From JBBQKG01 sp038326655 (GTDB lineage: Bacteria > Actinomycetota > Thermoleophilia > Solirubrobacterales > JBBDJG01): a stretch of DNA of 64,000 nucleotides. The stretch covers positions 1 through 64,000 of the forward strand of contig JBBQKG010000016.1 of the NCBI GenBank assembly GCA_038326655.1, in the 5' to 3' direction. The notes below the pieces were generated by a model. It was given only the letters and a program-made list of their open reading frames with translations, ran no database searches and was not told the origin of the DNA. Below, in pieces: positions 7,125-14,779 of this stretch (the first letter of the stretch is position 1; each line of letters starts with the position of its first letter). The position numbers and the translations under genes are program-made.

Positions 7125-10100
7125 GTGGGGGCGTGCCGTAAGTGCGGTGAGGTGAACCCGCCGCGGGCGGTCTTCTGCATGGCGTGCGGAATCCGGCTTC
7201 GTTTCGGCGATCTGCGCCCAGACGCGCGCAAGCCGGTGACGATCCTCTTCAACGACGTGACCGGCTCCACCGCGCTCGGCGAGCGGTTCGAGCCCGAGGC
7301 GGTCCGCCGGATCATGGCGCGCTACTGGCAGACGGTCGCCGAGGTCTGCGAGCGCCATGGTGGGACGGTCGAGAAGTTCATCGGCGACGCGGTGATGGCG
7401 GTGTTCGGCATCCCGACGGTGAAGGAGGACCACGCGATCCGCGCGTTGCGGGCCGCGGCCGAGCTGCGCGAGGCGCTCGCCTCGCTCAACGACGGCCTCG
7501 AGCACGAGTGGGGCGTGCGCCTCGAGACGCGCACGGGAGTCAACAGCGGCGACGTGGTGGCCGGCGACCCCGCCGGCGGCCAGGCGCTCGTGACCGGCGA
7601 CGCCGTCAACGTCGCGGCGCGCCTCGAGCAGGCGGCCGCGCCGGGCGAGATCCTGATCGGCGACGCGACCCGCGCGCTGGCGCCCGACGCGATCGAGGCC
7701 GAGCCCGTCGAGCCGCTCCGGCTGAAGGGGAAGGAAGCGCCGGTCGTGGCGTGGCGGCTGCTGCGGGTCTTGTCCCGCGAGGGACAGCTTGCCCGGCGCC
7801 TCGATGCCCCGATGCTGGGACGCGATCGCGAGCTCCGGTCTCTCGAGCAGTCACTCGCACGCGCCGTCGCCGAGCGCACCGTCCACCGCGCGACCGTGAT
7901 CGGGCCTGCCGGGATCGGCAAGTCACGCCTCGCGCGCGAGCTCGCGCGCTCCGTCGACGAGCAGGCGCGTGTCCTGACCGGCACCTGCCTGCCCTACGGC
8001 GAGGGTGTCACGTTCCGCCCGCTCGCCGAGATCGTGCGAGCCGTGGCAGGCGACACGGACCCGCGCACGGCGATCGAGCGCGTCCTCGAGGGCGATTCCC
8101 ACGCGGGCACGATCGCCGAGCGCGTGCTCGAGGCGGCCGGCCTTGCGGAGGCGGTCGACGCCGGCCGCGACGCCCTCTGGGCGACCCGCACCTTCTTCGA
8201 GGCGCTCGCACGCGAGCGGCCCACGGTGGTCGTCTTCGACGACGTGCACTGGGCCGAGCCGCCCCTGCTGGAGCTGATCGAGTTCCTGACGGAGTCCTCC
8301 TCGGGGGCGCCGCTGCTACTGCTTTGCCTCGCGCGCGATGAGTTCCTCGAGCAGCGGCCGGAGTGGGGGCGTGACGGCAGGCGTGCGAGCGGCCTGCGGG
8401 TCGACCGGCTCTCCGACGAGGACACGGCCGCGCTGATCGACGACCTCGACCAGGACGGCGCGCTGAGCGCCGACCAGAGCACCCGGTTGATCGCCCGAGC
8501 CGAGGGCAACCCCCTGTTCATCGAGCAGATGCTGGCGCTCGCGCGGGAGAGCGACGGGGCCGCCGAGACGGTCTCGATCCCGCCCACGCTCCAGGCGCTG
8601 CTGGCCGCCCGGCTCGACCGCCTCGGGGTGGACGAGCTTCACGCGATCGGCGCCGCGTCGGTGGTCGGGCGCGAGTTCTGGCCGGAGGCGATCGCGGTGC
8701 TGTTCCCGGCGGGAGAGTCGGTCCGGGTCGGCGACGCGCTGGACGCCCTGGTGCGAAAGCAGCTCGCCGGGCGGGAGCGGGTCGCGCTGGTCGGCGAGGA
8801 CGGGTTCGCTTTCCGGCATGCGCTGATCCGCGATGCGGCCTACGACTCGCTCACGAAGGACAGCCGCGCCGAGCTCCACGAGCGCTTTGCGACGTGGATG
8901 GAGGGCCGCCACCGGGAGCGGCTGACCGAGCTCGAGGCCGTCCTCGGCAATCACCTCGAGCGGGCCTACCGCTACCGGGTCGAGCTCGCGCCGGCGGACG
9001 ACCGCGCGCGCTCGCTCGGATTGCGGGCGGCCGGGCGCCTGGCCTCGGCGGGACGGCGGGCCAGCCGCGCCCGCGAGGACGGCACGGCGGTCGGCCTGCT
9101 GTCCCGGGCACGGGCTCTGCTTCCCGATCGGGACCCCGAGCGCCTTGCGCTCCTGCCGCTCGTCGGTGAGTCGCTCGAGGGCACCGCAAACCACGCGAAG
9201 GCGGGGGAGGCCTATGCCGAGGCGCTCGAGGCCGCGGCGGAGGCCGGCCACGGGGGGATCGAGGGACGCGCCCGCCTCGGCCGTGCCCACGTGTGGTTCG
9301 TGACGGAGCCGGAGCGTTCGAGCACGGAGATCGTGGCCGAGGCCGAGCGCGCGATCGCACTGCTCGGCGAGGCCGGCGATGACCGCAGCCTGGCAGAGGC
9401 CTGGCGGCTGGTCGGCGAGGCGCGGATGTACGAGGGACAGGCCGCGGAGGGGCGAGACGCGCTCGTCCGTGCGCTCACCTACGTCGATCCGGAGAGCTCG
9501 CCCCGGAACGTCAACGCGCTTTCGTTCGCGCTCACGATGTGCCTGATCGAGGGCCCGGCGCCGCTCGCGGAGGCCGCCGCGTTCGCCGAGCAGCAGCTCT
9601 TGCTCGCCCGCCGGATGGAGGTGCGCTCGTTCGAGGCGGACATGCTGCACGTGCTCGGGCTGGCGGAGGCCAGGCGGGGCAACTTCGACAATGGACGCGC
9701 CGCGCTCGAGAGCTCGGCTGCGATCAGCGAGGAGCTCGGCCTGCGCTACATGGCGCAGTGGGCCAGGCGCAGCCTCGGGAAGCTGGAGATCGCCGCGGGC
9801 GACGCGCGCGCGGCGGAACGGGCGCTGCGATCGAGCTATGAGGTGCTGGACGAGATGGGCCTGAAGGGCTCGCTCGGCGAGACCGCCGTGCCGCTCGCCG
9901 ATGCGCTGTTCGAGCAAAGCCGCAACGAGGAGGCGGATGCGCTGCTCGAGGCAGTCAAGGAGGACTGCGCGACCGGAGACGCGAGCATCGAGGCGCCGCT
10001 GCTGGCGGTGCGCGCCAAGCTCTACGCGGCGCAGGGCTGGCAGGAGCACGCCGACCGCTCGATCCGCCGCGCGCTGGTCCTCGTGCGCGGCATGGACTGG

Positions 10101-10289
10101 CGGTGCCTCCAGGCCGACACGCTGCTCGCGAATGCCGAGGTGCTCCAGCTCACCGCCCGTCCCGACGATGCGGTGCCGGTGCTCCGCGAGGCCCATGCGC
10201 TCGCGCAGCAGAAGGGATACGCGGCCGCGGAGCGCCGGGCTGCCGGTGCTCTCGAGACGCTCACGGGTCAGGCCACCGGCCGCGTCTAG
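7125..10289 (+). CDS. Zinc-ribbon / class III adenylate-guanylate cyclase / AAA ATPase / TPR protein
   Basis: A 1054-aa soluble multidomain regulator. Residues 1-30 form a zinc ribbon (CRKCGE…CMACG). Residues about 35-200 are a class III cyclase domain with both metal Asp residues (ILFNDVTGST, KFIGDAVMAVFG) and the Asn/Arg of the catalytic pocket (GDAVNVAARLEQA), so it looks catalytically competent. Residues about 225-500 form an AAA_16 ATPase with Walker A GPAGIGKSRLAREL and Walker B VVVFDDVHWAEPPLLELIEF. The C-terminal half is helical TPR-like repeats. Such proteins likely couple a sensed ligand or partner to cNMP synthesis. The cyclodeaminase gene starts 11 bases after its stop. Confidence 0.92.
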   Translation: MGACRKCGEVNPPRAVFCMACGIRLRFGDLRPDARKPVTILFNDVTGSTALGERFEPEAVRRIMARYWQTVAEVCERHGGTVEKFIGDAVMAVFGIPTVKEDHAIRALRAAAELREALASLNDGLEHEWGVRLETRTGVNSGDVVAGDPAGGQALVTGDAVNVAARLEQAAAPGEILIGDATRALAPDAIEAEPVEPLRLKGKEAPVVAWRLLRVLSREGQLARRLDAPMLGRDRELRSLEQSLARAVAERTVHRATVIGPAGIGKSRLARELARSVDEQARVLTGTCLPYGEGVTFRPLAEIVRAVAGDTDPRTAIERVLEGDSHAGTIAERVLEAAGLAEAVDAGRDALWATRTFFEALARERPTVVVFDDVHWAEPPLLELIEFLTESSSGAPLLLLCLARDEFLEQRPEWGRDGRRASGLRVDRLSDEDTAALIDDLDQDGALSADQSTRLIARAEGNPLFIEQMLALARESDGAAETVSIPPTLQALLAARLDRLGVDELHAIGAASVVGREFWPEAIAVLFPAGESVRVGDALDALVRKQLAGRERVALVGEDGFAFRHALIRDAAYDSLTKDSRAELHERFATWMEGRHRERLTELEAVLGNHLERAYRYRVELAPADDRARSLGLRAAGRLASAGRRASRAREDGTAVGLLSRARALLPDRDPERLALLPLVGESLEGTANHAKAGEAYAEALEAAAEAGHGGIEGRARLGRAHVWFVTEPERSSTEIVAEAERAIALLGEAGDDRSLAEAWRLVGEARMYEGQAAEGRDALVRALTYVDPESSPRNVNALSFALTMCLIEGPAPLAEAAAFAEQQLLLARRMEVRSFEADMLHVLGLAEARRGNFDNGRAALESSAAISEELGLRYMAQWARRSLGKLEIAAGDARAAERALRSSYEVLDEMGLKGSLGETAVPLADALFEQSRNEEADALLEAVKEDCATGDASIEAPLLAVRAKLYAAQGWQEHADRSIRRALVLVRGMDWRCLQADTLLANAEVLQLTARPDDAVPVLREAHALAQQKGYAAAERRAAGALETLTGQATGRV

Positions 10290-10299
10290 GAGCCCACCG

Positions 10300-10890
10300 A
10301 TGTCTTCCGCCGACGGTTACCTCAGCGCCTCCCTGCAAGACCTGCTCGACGAGATCGCGTCGCCCGCGCCGCTGCCGGGAGGCGGCTTCGTGGCCGGGAT
10401 CACGGTCGCGATGGCGGCCGGGATCGTGTCGATGGCGGCCCGGCTCTCGGAGGAATGGCCGGAGGGGCGCGGCGCCGCGGCGCAGGCGGAGACACTGCGG
10501 GCCCGCGCGACCGAGCTTGCATGCGCCAATGCGGACACATACGCGCAGGCGCTCGCGGCGCTCGCCGGCAGCGAGGAGCGGCACCGCACGCGCGACGAGA
10601 CGATGGCGGATGCGCTCGCCCGCGCAGCGGACGTGCCGATCGCGATCGGAGACACCGCGACGGCGGTCGCCGCGCTCGCGGCCGAAGTAGCCGAGCGCGG
10701 CGAGCCGCGCTTCTGCGCCGACTGCGCGGTGGCCGCCTCGCTCGCCGTCGCGGGGGCGCGGGGCGCGGCGGTGCTCGTCGAGGTGAACCTCGGCACGACC
10801 GGCGGGGACGACGAGCGCGTGGTCCGCGCCCGCGCGCAGGTCGACGAGGCGGCGCGCTCGCTCGAGCGAGCGCTCGCCGCGCTCGGCTAA
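10300..10890 (+). CDS. Cyclodeaminase/cyclohydrolase family protein (FTCD C-terminal-like)
   Basis: A 196-aa protein with the fold-defining start SLQDLLDEIASPAPLPGGGFVAG of the formiminotetrahydrofolate cyclodeaminase / methenyl-THF cyclohydrolase family, plus the helical core ending FCADCAVAASLAVAGARGAA. The family acts on one-carbon folates, for example converting formimino-THF to methenyl-THF with release of ammonia. The ATG at 10300 lies 11 bases after the cyclase stop, so the two are probably cotranscribed. No histidine-utilisation genes are nearby, so the physiological substrate is open. Confidence 0.85.
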   Translation: MSSADGYLSASLQDLLDEIASPAPLPGGGFVAGITVAMAAGIVSMAARLSEEWPEGRGAAAQAETLRARATELACANADTYAQALAALAGSEERHRTRDETMADALARAADVPIAIGDTATAVAALAAEVAERGEPRFCADCAVAASLAVAGARGAAVLVEVNLGTTGGDDERVVRARAQVDEAARSLERALAALG

Positions 10891-10920
10891 CTCGAGCGCC
10901 GCTTCGCAAGCGCTGTTGCA

Positions 10921-11070
10921 GAGGGAAGACGGGTGACGCCCCCCTCGTCTGGTGGCACGAGAGCGCCAAACCATGCTTTGGGGGTGTGCCATGGGCTACC
11001 GGAACTAATCCAGGCCAGTACAAGCAGTCTTCGCGAAGGCGCCCTCCGGCCGAGTGGCCGGGGGGCGTTT
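10921..11070 (+). ncRNA. Copy A of a duplicated small-RNA-like element with a five-codon frame (MGYRN-stop)
   Basis: This intergenic stretch matches 11590-11773 block by block. It starts GAGGGAAGA (10921-10929). It contains ATGGGCTACCGGAACTAA (10991-11008; Met-Gly-Tyr-Arg-Asn-stop, preceded by a G-rich tract), then CAGTACA, the perfect palindrome CTTCGCGAAG (11029-11038), and a strong terminator (11040-11070). Upstream, TGGCAC and GTGCCA can close a further stem just before the ATG. The layout suggests a short transcript with a leader peptide or a stand-alone small RNA. The CBS-domain gene begins 88 bases after the terminator, so attenuation of that gene is possible for this copy. Confidence 0.5.
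11040..11070 (+). terminator. Intrinsic terminator of element A
   Basis: CGCCCTCCGGCC (11040-11051) pairs with GGCCGGGGGGCG (11056-11067) over 12 bp with a single T-G wobble and a GAGT loop, followed by TTTCTCT. A second hairpin, CTCTGTG/CACAGAG (11071-11077, 11084-11090), follows at once. Confidence 0.8.
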
Positions 11071-11157
11071 CTCTGTGCGCGCTCACAGAGGGGCCCCTTG
11101 CGCCGGAAGCGGCGCTGGGCGACACTTGGCGCTCTACCCCCAGCGAAGGAGGTTTTG

Positions 11158-11565
11158 ATGCGCATCGCCGACGTGATGACCCGCGACCTGCCGACCGTCG
11201 AGCCCGGGAGCTCGGTGCGCGACGCCGCGCGGGAGATGAAGCGCCGCGGCGTGAGGGCGCTTCCCGTCTGTGAGGGCACCCGCCTGGTCGGGATCGTGAC
11301 GGACTGGGATCTCGCCGCCGCGCTCGCGGAGGAAGGCGATCCGCTGAGCCGGCCGCTCGGCGAGCTGATGAGCACCGACCTCGTCGCCGTGCCGCCCGAT
11401 GCCACGTTTGCGGAGGTGTCGGAGCTGATGGCCGAACGCCGCGTCCACCACCTGCTGGTTCGCGACGGCGAGCAGCTCGCCGGCATGGTGCATCTGGACG
11501 TCGAGTGGTCCCAGCTGAGCGGCGCGATCGGGTCGCCGGTGGCGACCTTTACAGCGCCGATCTGA
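11158..11565 (+). CDS. CBS-domain-pair protein
   Basis: A 135-aa protein made of two CBS motifs. The first is MRIADVMTRDLPTVEPGSS… through VCEGTRLVGIVTDWDLAAA; the second is LMSTDLVAVPPDATFAEVSE… through VRDGEQLAGMVHLDVEW. CBS pairs bind adenosyl nucleotides (AMP, ATP, SAM, c-di-AMP) and act as small-molecule sensors. There is no effector domain, so it must act on another protein. The start is fixed by GAAGGAGG 5 bases before the ATG. The gene is flanked on both sides by the duplicated MGYRN elements. Confidence 0.9.
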   Translation: MRIADVMTRDLPTVEPGSSVRDAAREMKRRGVRALPVCEGTRLVGIVTDWDLAAALAEEGDPLSRPLGELMSTDLVAVPPDATFAEVSELMAERRVHHLLVRDGEQLAGMVHLDVEWSQLSGAIGSPVATFTAPI

Positions 11566-11589
11566 GCTCTGCACGACTTTCTTCGATCG

Positions 11590-11773
11590 GAGGGAAGATC
11601 CCGCGCCCCCTGCACGTCCTGTGGTCGAGTACGCCGAAGCGCACAAAGACCAACAGAGGGGCGCGACATGGGCTACCGGAACTAGCAAGCAGGAGCCAGC
11701 AAGCAGAACCAGGCAGTACAGAGAGAGAATCTTCGCGAAGACGCCCTCCGGCCGAAGAGCCGGGGGGCGTTTT
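11590..11773 (+). ncRNA. Copy B of the duplicated MGYRN small-RNA-like element
   Basis: The second copy keeps the same order. GAGGGAAGA is at 11590-11598, ATGGGCTACCGGAACTAG at 11668-11685 (same five residues, but TAG instead of TAA), CAGTACA at about 11715, CTTCGCGAAG at 11731-11740, and the terminator at 11741-11773. An AGAGGGG lies 6-7 bases before the ATG. Spacers differ in length and sequence, yet the 18 bases around the tiny frame and the 3' palindrome-terminator block are nearly identical. No gene follows on the same strand; a cold-shock gene fragment lies opposite. This favours an independent RNA over simple attenuation. Confidence 0.5.
11741..11773 (+). terminator. Intrinsic terminator of element B
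   Basis: ACGCCCTCCGGC (11741-11752) pairs with GCCGGGGGGCGT (11759-11770) over 12 bp with one T-G wobble, loop CGAAGA, followed by TTT. Compared with copy A, the stem gains an outer A-T pair and the loop changes, so structure is kept while sequence varies. Confidence 0.8.
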
Positions 11774-11793
11774 GCCGTGCGGAGCGGTTGTGC

Positions 11794-11895
11794 CTAGGCC
11801 GGCCTGACCTGGACTGCCTTGGGGTCCTTCGTGCCCTCCTCGGACTCGTACTCCACCTTCTGGCCCTCGTCCAGCGAGCGTGACCTCCGAAAACC
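11794..11895 (-). pseudogene. Cold-shock protein (CspA family) C-terminal fragment
   Basis: On the minus strand the frame reads GFRRSRSLDEGQKVEYESE, then EGTKDPKAVQVRPA and a TAG. This is the C-terminal third of a CspA-type protein (family form GFRSLDEGQKVEFEV…GPQAANV), with three extra residues after GFR. The N-terminal OB-fold strands with KGFGFI and FVH are missing upstream. A complete cold-shock gene exists at 57665. This is a gene remnant and not expected to work. Confidence 0.65.
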
Positions 11896-11934
11896 GGCAC
11901 GTACGGGAAGCGCGTGCTGTGGGTGCGGCTCGGG

Positions 11935-12027
11935 CTACAGGTCGTCGGTGGCGGCGGCGCGCGCAAGCGCGACTCCGCAGGCGAGCCCGAAGAGCTCGAC
12001 GCCGACGGCGATCAGGGCAAAGGTCAT
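11935..12027 (-). CDS. Possible 30-aa single-span membrane peptide
   Basis: An ATG opens a 30-codon frame whose first 24 residues form one hydrophobic helix (MTFALIAVGVELFGLACGVA, then LARAAATDDL). A purine-rich GGCAGAG lies upstream. There is no homology evidence. Length and composition fit small membrane proteins, but chance cannot be excluded in GC-rich DNA. Confidence 0.3.
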   Translation of the reverse strand: MTFALIAVGVELFGLACGVALARAAATDDL

Positions 12028-12309
12028 ATCTCTGCCATCGACGCCCACCTCCGGGGCCTGAACGCGCCGGGCCTGGGGTCGGACGTTCGTCGAGTGCGAG
12101 TTGTTCCGGTCCTGGGGCTCGGGTATGGTCGCGCGGCAGGCAGGTAGGGAGAGGATCGCAGAAGGGCGTCCAGTTCCTCGACGTGCGCGACGCCGCCGGT
12201 CGTGAGCCGCGTCCAACCGGTCTCCGGATAGCGGCCGAGAAGGCGATCGGCCGCTGCGTCACGCTGGTGTGGGCGCAGACGAGCGGTAACTGGACGTGCC
12301 GCAACATCG
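12028..12309. other. Intergenic stretch with no assignable gene
   Basis: About 280 bases with open frames on both strands but no start site, domain or composition that convinces me. The plus-strand frame that includes FLDVRDAAGREPRPTGLRIA has no good start. The minus-strand alternatives run into shadows of the neighbouring gene. Confidence 0.4.
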
Positions 12310-13125
12310 CTAGAGCCTCACGACCACGACCGCAGCCGAGAGCAGCACCAGCGACGCCGCGAGCGCGCGCAGTGCGCCGTCGAGCGGGGCCGCGATGCGG
12401 GCGGGGGAGAGCTCCACGAGGGTGCCGTCCTGGAGCGTCTGCGTGCCCGTGAGGGTGGCGGTCTTGCGCCGGAGCGTCCGCACGGGAGTGCTGAGGCGCC
12501 GTTGCGCGACGCTCAGGCCGAAGCACGCGAGCGTCACCAGCACGACGGGGACGTCGAGGCGGAGCGCGTTGGCCCAGTAGGACGTCAGCGCGGGGAACGC
12601 GCCCCAGCCGGCAGCGAACCAGAAGTCGCTGTGGAACCACCCGCCGAACAGCTCCAGGTTGTACGCGATCAGGATGAAGGCGCCGACGGCCACGAAGGGC
12701 GCGATCGACCACGACACCGTCACGATCCCCACGACGCCGAGTGCGACCGCCGCCGTCAGCGAGGCCGCCGCGAGCGCAGCCAGGCCCCGGTCGGAGATGC
12801 CGGTCCGAAGTGGTCTCCCGGTGCGCTCGTCGAGCGCATGCGCGCACACGCCCACGGCGAGGAAGAAGGCGCCCAGGGTGGCCGCGAGGCGATCGCCGTG
12901 AACGACCGGGGCGGCCGCCGCGCCGAATGCGACGTAGCTCAGGTGCCAGCCCGTGTAGGGCAGGTGCAGCAGCGTGACGAAGTCGCGCCAGCGGCCCGGC
13001 CGCAGCGCGTAGAAGGCGGGCCGCTCCAGCTCGCGTGGGGCTACGTTCGCCTGCCACGCATGACGATTCCCGCACCGAAGCTCATCGGCCGCGCCTCGAC
13101 CGACTCGATCCCGGCCGCGCGCCAT
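12310..13125 (-). CDS. UbiA-prenyltransferase-like integral membrane protein, start uncertain
   Basis: The recognisable protein begins around RPGRWRDFVTLLHLPYTGWH and continues with about eight hydrophobic spans, including YNLELFGGWFHSDFWFAAGW and ALTSYWANALRLDVPVVLV. It resembles UbiA-like membrane proteins, but the DDxxD-type polyprenyl-diphosphate motifs are not evident, so enzymatic activity is unsure. No ATG, GTG or TTG exists in frame between the domain and the upstream methyltransferase stop. The nearest ATG (13125) overlaps that gene by 85 bases, so either a long overlap or a rare start codon is used. The UbiE-like neighbour fits isoprenoid-quinone or lipid chemistry. Confidence 0.6.
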   Translation of the reverse strand: MARGRDRVGRGAADELRCGNRHAWQANVAPRELERPAFYALRPGRWRDFVTLLHLPYTGWHLSYVAFGAAAAPVVHGDRLAATLGAFFLAVGVCAHALDERTGRPLRTGISDRGLAALAAASLTAAVALGVVGIVTVSWSIAPFVAVGAFILIAYNLELFGGWFHSDFWFAAGWGAFPALTSYWANALRLDVPVVLVTLACFGLSVAQRRLSTPVRTLRRKTATLTGTQTLQDGTLVELSPARIAAPLDGALRALAASLVLLSAAVVVVRL

Positions 13126-13760
13126 TGCTCGCATTGGAGGGCGAGCGGATAGCGCTCGTAGTGCTCCGGGATGCTGCGCGCCAGGAACCGGCCGACCTCG
13201 GCCCACTCGCGTGACGCCAGGCGCCCGAGCGCCGGCAGCCCGAAGCGCGCGTAGACCCGCCAGAGCGCGCGCAGCGCGGGCGACGGCGGCACGAAGAACT
13301 CGAGCGACGCGATCGCGCCGCCGGGCTTGACGACGCGCGCGAGCTCGCGGATCGTGGCGGCGGGGTCGTCCACGTAGCGGAACAGGTAGCCGGTCGTGAG
13401 CGCGTCGAACTCGTCGTCGGCGAAGGGCAGCCGCTCGGCCTCCGCACGGACCAGCTCGACCCGGGCGCGGAGCGCCGCGTCCCCGGCGAGCTTTGTGCGG
13501 GCCCGGCCCAGCATCTCCTCGCTCTGGTCGACCGCCACCACCCGGCAGCCGTAACGGCGTACGATCTCGGCGGTGACGAGCCCGGTGCCGGCGGCGACGT
13601 CGAGTACCCGTGCGGACGGCGGGACACCGAGCTCCGCCACGATCGCGCGCCGCCAGCGCCGGTCCTGTCCGAAGCTGAGCAGCGCTCCCATCCAGTCGTA
13701 CTGGGGGGAGAGACCCGCGAACAGCGTGAGCGCCTGCCGCTTGCGCGGCGAGCTGTCCAT
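13041..13760 (-). CDS. Class I SAM-dependent methyltransferase (UbiE/MenG-like)
   Basis: The SAM-binding motif I is ARVLDVAAGTGLVTAEIVRR. Acidic motif II lies in GCRVVAVDQSEEMLGRAR, followed by ERLPFADDEFDALTTGYLFR and KPGGAIASLEFFVPP, a pattern close to UbiE/COQ5 C-methyltransferases. The N-terminal FAGLSPQYDWMGALLSFGQD also fits that family. The start chosen is the ATG at 13760; GTG at 13802 or 13787 would add residues without similarity. It is divergent from the catalase-like gene and overlaps the UbiA-like membrane protein downstream. A role in quinone methylation is plausible but the chromosome's main menG may lie elsewhere. Confidence 0.82.
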   Translation of the reverse strand: MDSSPRKRQALTLFAGLSPQYDWMGALLSFGQDRRWRRAIVAELGVPPSARVLDVAAGTGLVTAEIVRRYGCRVVAVDQSEEMLGRARTKLAGDAALRARVELVRAEAERLPFADDEFDALTTGYLFRYVDDPAATIRELARVVKPGGAIASLEFFVPPSPALRALWRVYARFGLPALGRLASREWAEVGRFLARSIPEHYERYPLALQCEQWRAAGIESVEARPMSFGAGIVMRGRRT

Positions 13761-13825
13761 TGCGGCGTATCCGAGGCCGTCCGTCACTTTCGGCCCGGAC
13801 ACTACCCCTCCGCGAAGAGCTCGGT

Positions 13826-13831
13826 TAGGGT
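13826..13831 (+). promoter_or_regulatory. -10 box (TAGGGT) of a leaderless transcript
   Basis: TAGGGT is followed by 6 bases and the GTG at 13838. The identical hexamer and spacing precede the SDR gene at 25703. Confidence 0.5.
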
Positions 13832-13837
13832 CCGCAC

Positions 13838-14779
13838 GTGGCATCCCTACCCGAGCAGGCAGTCGACGCAGTCGGGGACCTCTTCGGGCGGCACCAGGGT
13901 CACCGGGCCGTCCACGCCAAGGGGATCCTCTGCACCGGCACCTTCACGGCCACCCCCGAAGCCGCCGGCCTGACCCGCGCCGTGCACATGCAGGGGCAGC
14001 CGGTCGAGGTCACGGTGCGGTTCTCGAACGCGTCCGGGGATCCGGCCGAGCACGACGGAATCCCGGACGGACGTGGGATGGCGACCAAGCTCTACCTGCC
14101 GGACCGGTCGCGCACCGACATTCTCGCGGTGAGTGCGAAACGCTTCTTCGCCCGGACCCCCGAGGAGTTCGTCGAGTTCAACCGCGCGGTCGCGGCCGGG
14201 AACGGCGGGCGGCCCCGCCCCCGGCCGCTCAGGATGCTCTGGTATCTCGCCCGGAACCCGAAGGCGGCGGCCGCCGTCAGGGCGATCCGCGAGGTGAAGC
14301 CGATCGCCAGCTACGCGCGCTGCCGCTACAACTCGCTGCATGCCTTTGGCTGGGTCGACGCCGCCGGCGGCATTCGGCACGTGCGCTACAGCTGCCTGCC
14401 GGCGGAGGGCGAGGCGACGCTCACGGCCGAGGACGCGCGCGGCCGCGCACCCGACTTCCTGCAGCAGGACATCCGTGACCGCTTCGCCGGCGGCGGGCGA
14501 GTGCGCTTCGCGCTCGAGGTGCAGCTTGCGCGTGACGGCGATCCCCTCGACGACCCGCGCGTCGCATGGCCGGATGAACGCGAGACCATGGTGGCGGGGA
14601 CGATCGAGCTGACCGGCCTCGAGACGCGCCGCGAGACCGGGGGCGATGTGCTCGTGTTCGACCCCACGCGCGTGACGGACGGGATCGAGCTCACGGACGA
14701 CCCGATCCTCCGCTTCCGGCCGAAGGCCTATTCCGTCTCGGTCGATCGCCGGTCGGGCGTGCCGGCCGCCGCTGCTTGA
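13838..14779 (+). CDS. Catalase-family small peroxidase
   Basis: A 313-aa short catalase-fold heme protein. The distal His is in GHRAVHAKGILC (His26), the distal Asn in VRFSNASGDPAEHDG, and the proximal heme-ligand Tyr in the helix around ARCRYNSLHAFGW. The length is well below that of true catalases (about 480 aa or more). This class is generally an organic peroxide- or H2O2-dependent peroxidase, not a fast catalase. No signal peptide is visible. The PNPOx-like gene begins inside its stop codon. A related copy, fused to a hydrolase and lacking the His, occurs at 46927. Confidence 0.88.
   Translation: MASLPEQAVDAVGDLFGRHQGHRAVHAKGILCTGTFTATPEAAGLTRAVHMQGQPVEVTVRFSNASGDPAEHDGIPDGRGMATKLYLPDRSRTDILAVSAKRFFARTPEEFVEFNRAVAAGNGGRPRPRPLRMLWYLARNPKAAAAVRAIREVKPIASYARCRYNSLHAFGWVDAAGGIRHVRYSCLPAEGEATLTAEDARGRAPDFLQQDIRDRFAGGGRVRFALEVQLARDGDPLDDPRVAWPDERETMVAGTIELTGLETRRETGGDVLVFDPTRVTDGIELTDDPILRFRPKAYSVSVDRRSGVPAAAA

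Noticed and set aside
8316..10196. 626-codon open frame antisense to the cyclase-ATPase gene
   Set aside because: It lies wholly inside a conserved gene, is Arg/His/Glu-biased as expected from GC-rich complement, and shows no domain.
10921..11157. Known riboswitch upstream of the CBS gene
   Set aside because: The conserved blocks do not match the consensus of the classes I could compare by eye (fluoride, glycine, SAM, ZTP, guanidine, c-di-GMP).
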